From Strongylocentrotus droebachiensis (Eukaryota; Echinodermata; Echinoidea; Camarodonta; Strongylocentrotidae): 64,000 bases of DNA. Below, piece after piece: positions 1 to 11,728 of this stretch. Under the pieces are notes generated by a model. That model searched no databases. It was not told the origin of the DNA and saw nothing but the letters and a program-made list of their open reading frames with translations. Position 1 is the first letter of the stretch. Every line of letters starts with the position of its first letter. The position numbers were made by a program, and so were the translations under genes. The stretch covers positions 1 through 64,000 of the forward strand of contig JAVYIG010000173.1 of the NCBI GenBank assembly GCA_035222895.1, in the 5' to 3' direction.

Positions 1-115
1 CCGCGAAAAGCCCGCGAAAGGGGGGTTCGGAAATGTTGGCAGTCCTCAGATAGGGGGTGCTTTCAAAAAGAGGGAACGAGCATATGCGTACCCTAAATAA
101 CACTGAGTGGGGGGC
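1..115 (+). repeat. Dispersed repeat, inverted copy of 48985-49110
   Basis: About 115 bases match the reverse complement of 48985-49110 almost base for base (CCGCGAAA..., TCCTCAGATAGGGG, GAACGAGCATATGCGTACCC). The window starts inside the element, so its left edge is unseen. Confidence 0.8.
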
Positions 116-307
116 CTGGAGTCTCGGGAGCGGAGCCCTTTTTATTTCATTTTAGAAATAAACCTTGTTTCTCTCTTAAAGACAATTGTATGGAACTGTT
201 GTTGTCGTATTGTTGTGTTGTCGTCCACACACCTCTTAGGCACATGTCGAGCCAACTCATCGGAAATGTAATCTGTAAGTGTCAATTTAAGTTTCAAGTT
301 CTTCGGG

Positions 308-317
308 TTTTTTTTTA

Positions 318-378
<61 letters not shown>

Positions 379-380
379 CA
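308..380 (+). repeat. CT microsatellite
   Basis: Nearly pure (CT)n with short interruptions; it generates a spurious Leu/Ser reading frame across 190-549. From 381 to about 1,390 I see only AT-rich unique DNA with a C run at 527-536. Confidence 0.9.
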
Positions 381-1399
381 CTCCCTCCGTTTCCTCCACG
401 CTCTATCTTCTTCTCTTTTACATTATTCTCTCTTTCTCTTCTTATTTTTCCTTCCATCGTTCCATCCGTTTCCCATTTCCATTTGTTTAGGTCATCAAAA
501 AAGGAGGGCCGCGGTTGATTCTTCCCCCCCCCCCCAGATCAGCCAGTGATGTATACGTCAATTCACGCAATACGTATAAATGACGCCCGTTATACGTAAT
601 ACGGCCCGTTACTCGGAGCAGCAAATTTTTTATTTTATAATATATTTTCTCTTTCCTTCCCCATCTCTTCCTTTTTCCTTTCCTCTCTTTTTTTGTTGGT
701 TGTCCTCCTTCCTTTATTTTGTTTAGGCCGTCATAAAAGGGGGGTACCGCCACTGTTTCTAGAGCTCAACAAATAAAATAGTGAACATTTTCACTTTTCA
801 GGATTTCTTACATTCCTTTTGATTTTAATTTTTAATTATTTTTAAATCCTTTAAAATTCCTTGACATTATCAAAATACGGTATTTTTAATTAAAATAAGG
901 CAACTGGAGACTGTCCCAGGCGGTCCGAATAGGCACGCCCTGCGGTCTAAATATTAGTTTGCGAGTGAGCGAATTAGTGAACCAAAATTTACTGAGCTTT
1001 GAGGTCACATTGCGACCCATTAGTTCTCTTTATTAGATGTAATAACCGATCCTGATGGGCTTGTAAAGCACAATCTCATAATGAAAGAAAGAATAAGACC
1101 GTCAAAAATACGATGAAATTTGAATTATGAGCTAGCGAACCGAGCCAGTTTTTTGGGGAAATATGAGGAAATTTGCTCTGGTTTAATTAGGGGCATATAG
1201 TTGTTAGGGCTATGATAAATCTATGTTGTTCTTTTTGAGAGATGAGGGGTGAAAACAACATCTTGCCATAGCATGTACGATAACTATGTCTCAGTTTTGA
1301 GTTTGAAAACTCCTACATTGTCTAAACCTTTATATTCTTAAAATGAAAGCGCAATTGATTACCTTTTCTCCGGGCCTTTTCTGTGAAGTTCAGCAATAG

Positions 1400-1680
1400 G
1401 GGCATTATAAGAACGGAAAAGAGCACTTGTTTTAAGGAAAAGGGGCACATGTCAAAGTAAAAGGAGCACTTATCAGAAGTAAAAAGTAGCACTTCTCGCA
1501 CCTGATGGGCCACTTATAAGAATTAAGGGGAATCGGGAATTTATTACAAAGGAAAAGGGGCATATATCAGATTAGAATAGGGTACTTATCAGAGGTGAAA
1601 AGAGGAACTTGGGAGAAGGGACACTTATTATAAATAAAAAAGTGCACTTGTCCTATGCAAAACGAGGCGCTTATGGGGTT
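1400..1680 (+). repeat. Degenerate tandem repeat, unit about 27-30 bp
   Basis: The core (A)AAAGGGGCACTTATCAGA recurs roughly nine to ten times with drift (e.g. around 1437, 1462, 1510, 1555, 1585, 1620). It is not coding in any coherent frame. C runs follow at 1698-1720 and 1838-1849; 1,860-2,850 holds nothing recognisable. Confidence 0.6.
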
Positions 1681-2857
1681 CTCGCCCTTCTTCCCTCCCC
1701 CCCACCCCCCCCCCCCCCTCCCCTCCCCCGGAGCGCAGCCTCTGCTTCCAAATTCCTTATGAATACGTTGGGGATACTGAATAGAAAGATATGCCATAAA
1801 CATAGCTTTATTCAAGAAATATGGGTGTGGCAGGTTACTCCCCCCCCCCCTCCCCACCCCCTTGTCGGTTCCTATTTCGTTTAATTTTGATCACCGGTAC
1901 ATATAATCAAACGATTTTGTAATGAACTGCGATTCGGTGATCCCCGACTTTAATTTAAGTACAAATGCAAGAACCTCGCGAAACCGGTGTAGTTGAAGGT
2001 ATCGTTATCAGTGAAGCGAAACGGGTCCTTCAGCGGATTTGGTTGGGCAGATAGTCTGTTACGTCATAGCTCGATGCCAAGCAAATGGTTTTCATGTCTT
2101 GGTTGATTCAAGCTTGCATCACATTGGCGTTTACTCAGATTGGGTAGGTCGCCAATAAAACACTAGCGGAATTATATTTGCTTTGTGATAATTGCACCAC
2201 TTTCATCGACTCTGGAATAACGCCGAATCGTAAGAGACTTTAATTTCTTTCTCAATATAAGCTACTTCTGCTCGCGGATTTATCGATTTGTAGACTTTAT
2301 TACTCAATGCTCAAACAGAAGAGATACAAATTATTTGAATATGCTGAATGAAGTGCGTTGATGAGACGTTATTTAAAAGATCCGAGAAATTTTTTTTTTT
2401 TGATTTCTAAAAAGCAAACTTGTATATCGCAATCTTATTATCTAAAGGCATTTATTTATTTCATATTCTGCTAAAATGTTATTTTTGAATATTCGCCAAT
2501 AATTCTTCTTGTATGAAGTATTTAGAGTAAATGATTTGAAAATTACAGTTTCCTTTAACTGATCTGTGTTCATTCCAAATGAACAGAATATTATCAAGGT
2601 CTAAAATATATTGATCATTACTCGCAACTGGTGGTGCATCAAGGATGATAGTGACGATTATTAGGTATAGGGTAATTAAGTAGAGGGAGCTCAAAAACCA
2701 AGTTATCGATGTTCAATGTGTGCGGGTACGGTAGCGGTAAAAGTGACCGGTGGCACAGGCCTCCGCTGCTATGCATAATATACAGGAAGAGACATGATAA
2801 ATCATAAATAAAGAGAAGTATGCCGATGTCATATTTTCGTTGCTAATGCCTAAGTCA

Positions 2858-3446
2858 CATATACACCGGGCCCCGTACGATTTTCCCTACCCGGCGGCCT
2901 TCCCTGGATTTTAGAGACGGTACGGGACCCTTCCGATTTTCATTTCTACGGCATGTGGGGTCGTATAATTCTGCGGCGTCCGGGAGGTGCCCGGTGTAAA
3001 ATGGTCGAGTGAAAATGCAAGACGCCCGTAAGGGAGCCGGTCGGGTGCCGGCCGGTAAGCGTACGGGCTCCGTCCGATGAACAGGTGCAACCCATGACAC
3101 CCGGGGTCCGGTCGGGGTCGTCAAGGTGCCGTGCGGCGCAATGATCTGTGTCCTCTGACATCCGTGCCTCTGTATTCAAATCTGCGTTGTACATTGAGAA
3201 TTTACGGGAAATCGTGAGGGCCCCGTCCGGGCACCATCCGGAGACCGCACAGGACCCGTAAGGTGCCTCACGGGCCCTTTACGGCCTCTCTACGGCCTAA
3301 CAGTCAGATAAAAGGCCCGGAGAATTGGGAGCGGCTTTAAAAAATGTCCCGGCGCCCGCGGGAAATGTACAGTAGCCGGCTTGACACAGCCGGAAATTCC
3401 CGAAATGTCTGTTTTTACTCGCCGCACGGGCCCCGGGGTGTATATG
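2858..3446. mobile_element. GC- and CpG-rich MITE-like element
   Basis: Ends in imperfect inverted repeats: CATATACACCGGGCCCCGT at the left and its complement ...GGGGTGTATATG at the right. The inside is GC-rich, full of GTACGG and CCCGTA, and contrasts sharply with the AT-rich flanks. No transposase frame seen. Confidence 0.55.
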
Positions 3447-3870
3447 CGGAGCCTCCCCCCAACACAAAACAATATTTGTGGGAGGGGGGGGCTAAAGCAT
3501 CCATGAGCCCCTGCATAATTAATAAAGAGACTGCGAAGAAAAGATAATCTCTCCCGCGCCTCGATGATGCCTGCGGCCGAGCCCCCCCCCCCCCCCCCCA
3601 AACGTACAAATCTTCCTAAGCCTATGCTGTATCTTTAACATTGATCAACCAATGACAGGATTACATTTTTAAAATAAATATTGTTAAAAAAGGTATGTAC
3701 TCAAATGACAATTCTAACCGATTTTGAACATCCAATAAGTTATACGCAAAGTATGTGCGGTATTTAAACAGCTTCTAATTGTTCTATAGAGATCAATACA
3801 CATTATTAAATGTTGTTCATTGTGACCAATTATACGCTAAGTTATCTCTTTTTCAGTAGAAGGGGTTTGG

Positions 3871-3906
3871 AAGGAGAAGGGAGAGAGAGACAGAAAGAGA
3901 GATAGA

Positions 3907-3939
<33 letters not shown>

Positions 3940-3940
3940 G
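3871..3940 (+). repeat. GA microsatellite
   Basis: (GA)n purine tract with interruptions; weaker purine-rich sequence continues to about 4,200. From 4,200 to 5,320 I see no gene; a CTT/CTC run lies near 4,890-4,925. Confidence 0.85.
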
Positions 3941-5324
3941 GGGGATGAGAAAGGGAAAGAGAGATAAAGTGATAGACAGAAAGACTTATAATCAAGTTCG
4001 GAGAAAGTAGGAAGAAGACTTTGAGTGAAAATGACAGAAAGTTTGAAACTTAGATAGCCCAAAAGAGTAGAAATCATATCAAAGACAAAGAATGAGAGAT
4101 AGAGGGGGGGGGGAATAGAAAAAGATTTTAAAAATGAGAGGAAGAACTTTTGAGAGAATACAGGGTACAAGAGAAGAGAAAAAATAAATAAAACGAAAAC
4201 AAATAGGAAAATGGGAATATTAGAGGGAACGGTAGTAAATTCAAAATAATGCAATGCATAATTATGTCCGATTTTATTTGTTGCCACAGAAGATGGGTAG
4301 ATACTTCCGATTAAGAGTCTTGCTAAGCTACACATGTGTAGATACATTTCTATTCGTGACGATGAGAACCCCCTACCATGGCTCTCATCTGATTTGTTTC
4401 CTTCTTAATCCAGTAGAACCGATTGTGCTTCATTTCCATGATGTATTATATTAGATGGTTTCAGGAGAAGAGTGTTATATCATAGGGCGAACACATCCAC
4501 GATAATATATAGATAGCATATCATGTCCAAATTTCTAGCTTCACTCAGCTATCCTTGCATGAAATAACAATTTCCATGTTAGTGTTGTCATTATGAAATG
4601 GGTCATGCAGGAATAAACAGATGCCCCTTGACGACAATTATAATTTGTCCATTGTATCCTGACGTAACTCGGTGTAACGCAAATGTCCTTGTAATTATCA
4701 TGATATAGTACTTCCCATGATTTAATTGTGGTGCTATTCATGAATCTAATCATTAAAATACACTGTGCGATAAAGCAATTCAATAACATATTTTTGACTT
4801 GATTTCCTTCTTTCTTCTGTTCATCCCTTCATCCTTATTTCGTGTCTGTCTGGGTGACTTACTACCCCTTCCTCTTTCTCTCTCATTTCTTCTTCTTCTT
4901 CTTCCTCTACTTCTCCTCCTCGCTCTCATCTTTCTGGAGACAAACATACTATTTTCTTAATAAATATATATGAGTTTTGAGGAGCGATTGTTTATTTCAT
5001 GATTTGTTTTTCTCGTTTTATCGAGGAATTAAAAGCGTTTTGTTTTTGGGGGAGAATGATCATTATAATTTGTTGAAAATTTTATTTCATGCTATACCAA
5101 TCCGTTTCAAACGTGTAAGACAAAGCTGAAAAATCAAAGAAATATAACTGAATGCTTACTCCTTTCTATGTTTTCTTTGTCTTCATAATTATTGCTTATC
5201 CGTGACATAGATTGTGCATACTTCTTTAAGTGATAATTATAATACATTACAAATGTAGGCAAACAAGAATAAATCTATCGGAGACGGCCTCCAATTGTCT
5301 AATTCATTCTACTTTAAAGATAGC

Positions 5325-5475
5325 CATTGTCTACTGTTTATTCGTGTTTTTAGCAACCAATTCTTCTGTAAACATGTTTATTTGCCCCCTTCTTTGTTAA
5401 GGTTTCCGATCAGACTCCTCATTATTTGCGCGTCCAGCTTAAGCCCCCTAGGGCGTCAAACATACTGTCACGGCT
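5325..5475 (+). repeat. Dispersed repeat, direct copy of 8085-8245
   Basis: Shares blocks such as TTTTTAGCAACCAATTCTTCT, CCCTTCTTTGTTAAGGTTTC and CCTAGGGCGTCAAACAT with 8085-8245. Possibly a decayed non-autonomous transposon. Confidence 0.7.
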
Positions 5476-5528
5476 ACTTTGCATTTACATTTAGCCTTGC
5501 CGTGTCTTCTGCCTTAAAAGAGAAAGTT

Positions 5529-6463
5529 GAGTTCTGAGGAAAGGTGACAAATAATTTTAGAGCATTTTTATTGTTATTATGCAAGTGAGGAAGAACATCA
5601 TAGAAAACATTTTCCCTGAAAAGCGGCTTTTCAAATGCCTTCATATTCTAAATATGACATGTAACAGCTTAAAGGTAATACAAAGTTTTGGGAAGTCATG
5701 TGGCAAGTTATTCCAAGTTAAGGCCCCTCGATATTTAAAAGATCTTGTCATAGTTTCAGTCTTTGGTCTTATTGTTTTAACATTATACAGACTTGAACGT
5801 GTATTGTATGTATGTTCAGTAAATATAAACCTTTCTACTAAATATTCAGGAATAATTTTGAGACAATCTTAATATGCATCATAATTGCTACATTCTTTTT
5901 TTCTGTTATTGTCAAGTGTTTTCCAATTTAGTCTTGTTAAATTTTCATCCGATGAGGAATACCAAGAAGACTGCGTGCTGCTCTAATATGATTTTTTTTT
6001 GTAATTTGTTTTTCTGTGTACTTCCACATCCACCCCATACTACATCACAATTATTTAAGTGAGACAATACTAGTGAATTATAAACCAATTTCATTTCATA
6101 TTCATTCACTATATTTTGTATAGATTTGAGCATATATAATCCGTTGCTTGCTTTTTTATGAATAGTATTGATATGTTCCTGTCATGATAACCTTTCATCT
6201 AAAATTACCCCAAGGTGACTTACTTACTCGAGTTAACAAAGTATTATCTATAGTAATGTTTAAATCAGTACCTTTAACTTTACCCAGAAGTTGTTTCGTA
6301 CCGAATAAAATGTATTCAGTTTTCTTTATATTCAAATTCAGTTTCTTTTGTATCAACCACTTTTTAACATATTCAAGATCTTCATTTGTCTTCTTATTTA
6401 AATCTATAGTATCATTTGCCGAACAATATATTATCGTATCATCAGCATACATGCTTAAGCTAT
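5529..6463 (-). pseudogene. Truncated LINE reverse transcriptase, C-terminal part
   Basis: On the minus strand: LSMYADDTIIYCSANDT (YADD catalytic box), KKWLIQKKLNLNIKKTE, SHLNNCDVVWGG, then RGALTWNNLPHDFP, the usual C-terminus of CR1/L2/Jockey-type RTs. Frames shift several times and everything upstream of YADD is gone, cut by a MITE at 6464. The 3' tail (5529-5640) recurs near 54,057 and 63,900. Confidence 0.8.
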
Positions 6464-6780
6464 GGTCACAAATCTGAGCAGCGACCGGCCGATCAGTAGC
6501 CTGCTCGGTCGCTGCTGGAATTAGGCATCGCCCAGCGATTAGGTCGGTGCCCGGGCGGCGACCTACCAGGCACCGAGCGTATTTTGGACGGCGAGTGAAA
6601 AGTGAGCAGGCGCCGCCCAAATTTTAACTCCGCGCTAAAACTTCAGCGGCGACCGAGCGATGCCCTAAAATCGAGCGGTGCCTGGGCGGCCTCCGCTCGG
6701 TGGCCGGGCAGCCTCCGGGCAGAATTGGTTAAAAACTCGCCGCTCGGCCGCCGAGCAGCCTACTTTTGGGTAATGTGACC
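6464..6780. mobile_element. GC-rich MITE with GGTCACA/TGTGACC ends inserted in the LINE
   Basis: Starts CTATGGTCACA and ends TGTGACCATAG; the inside is GC-rich with GAGCAG and GGCGACC motifs in both orientations. It truncates the LINE frame right at the YADD segment. The element at 33971-34717 shares the termini. Confidence 0.6.
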
Positions 6781-6822
6781 ATAGCATAACTTTACAGGTC
6801 GGGTGACATCCAAATATATGTT

Positions 6823-7168
6823 GAATTCTGTTGATGTGCAGGACTACATACAACTCATATTTTGTTTTTCAAACATCTAAATATATTTCATACATTTTTA
6901 AACATTTCAAAAAATAATTTTCTCAGACTCGGACCTGCTAAGCTCCACCCTAAAAGAATGCTCCAGATCTCATTCATCGTGTGACATCACCTGTCAATCA
7001 TTAGTAAGCTAACAAGAGACAGTGGTATGTAATTTTTTGGGGGGTGGAGCTTAGCAGGTCCAAGTCTGAGAAAATTATTTTTGAAATATTTAAAAATCTA
7101 TGAAATATATTTAGATATTTTAATAACAAAATATGAGTAGTATGCAGCCCTGCACATCAACAAGAATT
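6823..7168. mobile_element. Foldback element with arms of about 120 bp
   Basis: The left arm (6823-6950) and right arm (7037-7168) are reverse complements: GTTGATGTGCAGG ... GGACCTGCTAAGCTCCACC and back. About 85 bp separates them. Typical of a foldback MITE. Confidence 0.75.
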
Positions 7169-7404
7169 AATTAATTAATTTATTTATTCGGTTTAAAAAC
7201 ATCAACACGTAAAGTTCAGGAACTCATAATGGTTGATTTACAATGAAATCGAATAGTGTAAACAAAATTGAACCAAAATATATACATTAAGAAAAAACAT
7301 GTTGTTTTACACACATGAAAATATGGTTACAATTCAATATTCAACGGCTGGCTACATGTAGCTAGACCAAGGCGAGATATGACGAGGAAATCGAAAAGAA
7401 GAGA

Positions 7405-7802
7405 AATTACAAGAGAAAGAGAGAGAGAGAAAGGGAGAGGGAGAGAAAGAGAGGGACAGGAAAGGGGAGGGTAGAAAGAAAGAGAGAGGGGAGAGGGAAA
7501 GAGAGGGGAGGGAATTACGGAGGGGAAGTGAGGGAGAGAGAAGGAAGAGAGAAGGAGTGAGGAAGAGAGAGGAAGTGAGATGAAGATAGAAAGAGAGAGA
7601 AGAGAGATAGGGATAGAGAGAGAGGTATGGAGAGAGAAGGGGGTGGGGAGAGGGAAAGAGAGAGAAAAGAGAGAGAGAAAAAAAAAGGGAGAAAGAGAGA
7701 AGGGATAGAAGAGAGAGAGGTAAGGAGAGAGGAAGAGAGACGTGGAGAGAGAGAGAGAGAGAGAGAGAGAGTTAGAGAGAGAGAGAGAGAGAGAGAGGAG
7801 AG
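7405..7802 (+). repeat. Long GA-rich purine tract
   Basis: About 400 bp almost entirely A and G on the plus strand, including pure (GA)n near 7749-7795. Open frames here (7515-7842) are low-complexity artefacts. Confidence 0.9.
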
Positions 7803-8084
7803 ATCTTTAAAAAGCAAAATAAGAAACAAGGTAGAAAAATGAACATTAAAACATTAATACACATCTACACAGGAAAAGGCGCACCAAAGCGTTCAGAAAA
7901 GACAACAATGGATTGGCCTGCAACGCATTGTCGCGTCCGCCACGGTTATTATCTGGATTTTATATCCCCCGACCTTTAAATGACAATCGTTACAGCATTC
8001 ATGTAACAATGCTTGATGTAATGGGTGCACATCGGTGCACATATATAATGAGAAATGTAACCACGGCTGTCGAAACAATTGACT

Positions 8085-8245
8085 GCTGTTTATACATGTT
8101 TTTAGCAACCAATTCTTCTTTAAACATATTATTTGGCACCCTTCTTTGTTAAGGTTTCAGTCCAGACTCGTCATTATTTGCGAAGCCAGCTTGAGCCCCC
8201 CACCCCCCTCCCAGGCCTAGGGCGTCAAACATATTGCCACGCCTT
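8085..8245 (+). repeat. Dispersed repeat, direct copy of 5325-5475
   Basis: Same blocks as the copy at 5325-5475, with a short C-rich insertion before CCTAGGGCGTCAAACAT. Confidence 0.7.
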
Positions 8246-8334
8246 CCTAACATCATTCATAAAACAATGCGTGCACATTTATGAGATATGTAACATCGGC
8301 TGTCGAGAAAACGTTGAATAATTATATATATATG

Positions 8335-8430
8335 CGAGGACTGATACATGTGATGTCCATTCAAGGCAGTGCATTAAAAGGACGTCAATCGTAGCAATCC
8401 ACGTTGTTGTTCGGCAAATCTAAAAGTCCC
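8335..8430. mobile_element. Truncated MITE of the GGGACTTTTAGATT family
   Basis: It resembles the element at 39111-39249 and retains the right end AAATCTAAAAGTCCC, but the left inverted end is missing. Confidence 0.6.
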
Positions 8431-8519
8431 TATTATTATCGAGCTCGACAGAGACATTTTTGTACCATTTTTTTTCTCCTTGTAGGGGGGGCGGGGTGGG
8501 TTGATGCTTAGAGACATTT

Positions 8520-8562
8520 GTGATAAGCGCTATATAAAAGCTAAATGTTATTATTATTATTA
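8520..8562 (+). repeat. Possible L2/CR1-like LINE or SINE 3' tail
   Basis: GATAAGCGCTATATAAAAGC followed by (TTA)n looks like the conserved 3' end of CR1/L2-group elements. No body is visible upstream. From 8,600 to 9,780 nothing recognisable is seen. Confidence 0.4.
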
Positions 8563-10034
8563 GGCATCTTCATTTACAGTTTGGAAGAAAGCGACCGCGG
8601 TGTAGGCCTACTTACATTTAGATTATACATCGTTCTTGTCCATCAAATGTTTTTTTTATCTCTGCATCCTGATTGCGATTATTGAGATATTGATAAAAGA
8701 AATATTTATGATTAATTCTGAAGAAAAATCGTTAGAGCCTTTATTTTCTTATACATTTCCCCCATACTATTTTGTTTATGTTTTTATTGCTTGCTTGTCA
8801 GATTTTTTCTTAAATACTTGTGCCCCCTCCCCAAGGAAGAATCTTGGAGTCGCCACTCTACAGTCTAAATACTAATGAATTTGCAAACATAAGGCATCAC
8901 ATAACTTTTAAAAACATGTGAGAAGTCTTTCCATATAGACCTACTTCGATATTTATTTATTCTCATGCCTTGTAGCTGAGATGACCAAGCTCCTTTCTTA
9001 TCAAAATCAATTACTAGGACTGAGATATTTTACGGAGAAGGGACTGATCAGTTAACATTGAAAGAAATTTAAATCATTATTCATCCGCATACCCTCATTT
9101 CTCTGCATATCCCTGAAACCATACCCTTGCAAACACACAGATCAACCCTGTCTCATACTTGAGTCACGCCACCTGACCTGGGGAGCAATATGGTATAGCG
9201 TTGTCCTGCCGTCGGAGCTTGGTGCTCCCCAGGATACAGGTATATTATGTATTATGTAACATGTACATGTATTGTTTTACAGATTATGCTATAGGGTAGG
9301 GAGGCGAAATTGAAATTAATTTATTCACGTTTGAGTTGTGAATAATTGCAACCTCATACTTAATTAAAAACTGACCTATTCATACCCTGGAGGCAATCTA
9401 ATTTGTTGTTCAGTCTATTGTCAATCAGATTTCGGTCTCGCTAGTATGAGTGGGGTATTCAGAATGGATTAGCGGTGCCAACCAGTGCTAGCAACCGGGG
9501 TTGCTTTTTTGTCGTTCTAGCTCGGTCACAATCAATCCCTCTTTTCCTATTATATGAACGTAGATCCACGTGATTTACATAGTGTCTCAGAGCAATTTGT
9601 ATTTCATCCAGACATCAGACAATTTTTAACACCAATTTAGAATTTTCATCTCTCAATTGCTTGTAACCACGGAGAAAAACATGTGGACAAGAGAAAACTC
9701 TTCGGCCAGTGCTATTCGATTGTTTACGCTGGTCGCATAGCAATACGTTAAACTCCACTAAACATACACTTTCACTGGAAGCCATATTTGAACAGGCAGT
9801 GATTGAGGGACACAGATTATCGATCGTCTACATGCGGGAGGTGGCCATGGAGTGATCGACGACCCGTTGTAACAATCAGGCGCGCCGGAAGCAGTTTGGG
9901 ATTGGGGGGGGGCAAACATTCCAGGGGCAGTGACGTAATGAGAAAAAAAGGTTCGGAAGGGGGGGCAGACGAAAAATCTGCATCACCACCAGTCTTACAC
10001 GTTACATTACAGTATTATCGATCAGGTAAAGCGT

Positions 10035-10425
10035 AAATTGGCGTGGGGTCCAGGGCATGAGCCTCGGCAGGGGGTCAAGGGGCTGAGCCCCCGGAAGCTC
10101 AGGGGTTTTAGGTATTTACTTACGGTTAGATGAGCATCCAGGGGCCCTCTGTAAGGCCCTTGGTGGGGTCCAGGGGGCAGAGCCACCGGAAGATCAGGGG
10201 TTTTAGGTATTTAACAACGGTCAGATGAGCATCCAGGGGCCCGCCTTAGGGCCCTTGGTGGGGTTCCAGGGGGGCAGAGCTTCCGGAAGCTCAGGGGTTT
10301 TAGGTATTTAATTACGGTCAGATGATCATCCAGGAGCCCGCCTTAGGGCCCTTGGTGGGGTCCGAGGGCGGAGCCCCCGGAAGCTCTGGGGTTTTAAGCA
10401 TTTAATTACGGTCAGATGAGCATTT
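10035..10425 (+). repeat. Tandem repeat, about four copies of 95 bp
   Basis: GGGGTTTTAGGTATTTA recurs at about 10103, 10198, 10294 and 10388 (spacing 94-97), each time with GGTCAGATGAGCATCCAGG and CCTTGGTGGGGTCC between. It lies between G-tract-bearing sequences (9,904 and 10,515), perhaps the inside of one mobile element running from about 9,870 to 10,740. Confidence 0.8.
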
Positions 10426-10514
10426 TTTATACCTTATTTGTGACATTGGCAGGTCACTTATTTTTTTCTCCGTCTTTCTTTCTTTTTCTCTTTAACATAC
10501 TTTTTCAAAAAGGA

Positions 10515-10740
10515 GGGGTGGGGGGGGGGGGGGGCTCGAGCCCAGCCACTTTGAAGACCATGACATAAAGGCTTCTAAATAAGCGTATTTCGCCTGACAA
10601 ACGCATAAAAAGGTATGACTTACAACAAAAATGGAGAAAAAATGCCGGAAAATCATGTCACAACATCAACATTTGTAAATCACTTTTTATGAATAAGAAA
10701 TGCATCACCCCCCCCCCCCCCCCCATCAGTACGCCAGCGT
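10515..10740. repeat. G-run/C-run pair with foldback potential
   Basis: A run of about 16 G near 10518-10534 faces a run of about 17 C near 10708-10724 across 175 bp, followed by GTACGCCAGCG. From 10,740 to 11,640 the DNA is AT-rich with no gene seen. Confidence 0.5.
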
Positions 10741-11640
10741 TTAGGGGCTCATGTCTTCTCACCCCTATAACAGAAAAACGGACACGCTTTCCCATTCTCG
10801 CACAATATGTCCACGATATGCGCGTATCGCTATTATAGAGACCTCCATTGATAAATACCGTATAGGTGGCATGCGCAATGTTTATGAAATTTAATTCCTG
10901 TGAACTTTCCTTTTTCTTTGCATGGAATTGTATATGTGATTTAATTCAGGTTTTTATTATTGTTACGTTCTTTTGGATTAAAAATACAAACCATGTTTAA
11001 AGAAAAATAATTTCATTTTTGTCTTCAATCGCGTCTCACGATTGCATGAACATAAATTAAATAATTTTAGTCGTTTAATGAAATAAACACATACATGTAT
11101 TCAATTTGAATATAACGTAGTGGCGGATGCAGGGTGTTTCTTTTTCTGCAGGGGGCACAAGTCCAGAATATGTTAACAAGGAAAAAAAAGTTTAATATTC
11201 TGCATCAAAAATGTATTTGTTTTTAATTGGTTGCGAGCTCGTCTCGTGACCAGAAATATTTCAACTATTTTAAGGTTGCTCTGAAAAATACAATTTGGGA
11301 GTACTATTTGGGAGTAGAAGTACTATTTTGGAGTACATTTGGGAGTCGAAATTTTGTTAAGATTTGTTTTTTTTAATAAATTTGTAATGCAGGATATAAA
11401 ACAAATATACCATGCCTTCTTTTCGAGGTACTAGTTAAAACTTTTGACAGTGTATATTTATATAATAATATTTTACGTACCGTCTTACTCTATGATTTTA
11501 GCGAGGGCACACGAAATCAAATTTAAGTGAATTACTCTGTTAGTTTTGCTTCCCCCTTCATTAACAAATTTACAGGTTAAATAGTATTAAAGAAGATCTT
11601 TCAACATCGCAAATCGCTTACATTTATAATCTATCTTGTT

Positions 11641-11728
11641 TTTGCAGGTGAGGTATCTCGTGCATTGTGCAACAGTTTCAACCTGTTAGCCTTGTGACCC
11701 ACAGTCACAATCACCATCTTCTTCCACG
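11641..11728 (+). promoter_or_regulatory. Probable 3' splice acceptor and 5' UTR ahead of the start codon
   Basis: A T-rich stretch ending in TTTTTGCAG (AG at 11646-11647) precedes the coding exon by 81 nt, so the first coding exon probably begins at 11648 and an unseen non-coding exon lies upstream. The ATG at 11729 is chosen because it opens a hydrophobic signal peptide at once (MKALVVVVIF...). No TATA box or initiator could be assigned. Confidence 0.45.

Noticed and set aside
7515-7842. Open frames on both strands in the purine tract
   Set aside because: Low-complexity GA repeat giving Arg/Glu or Ser/Leu runs; not genes.
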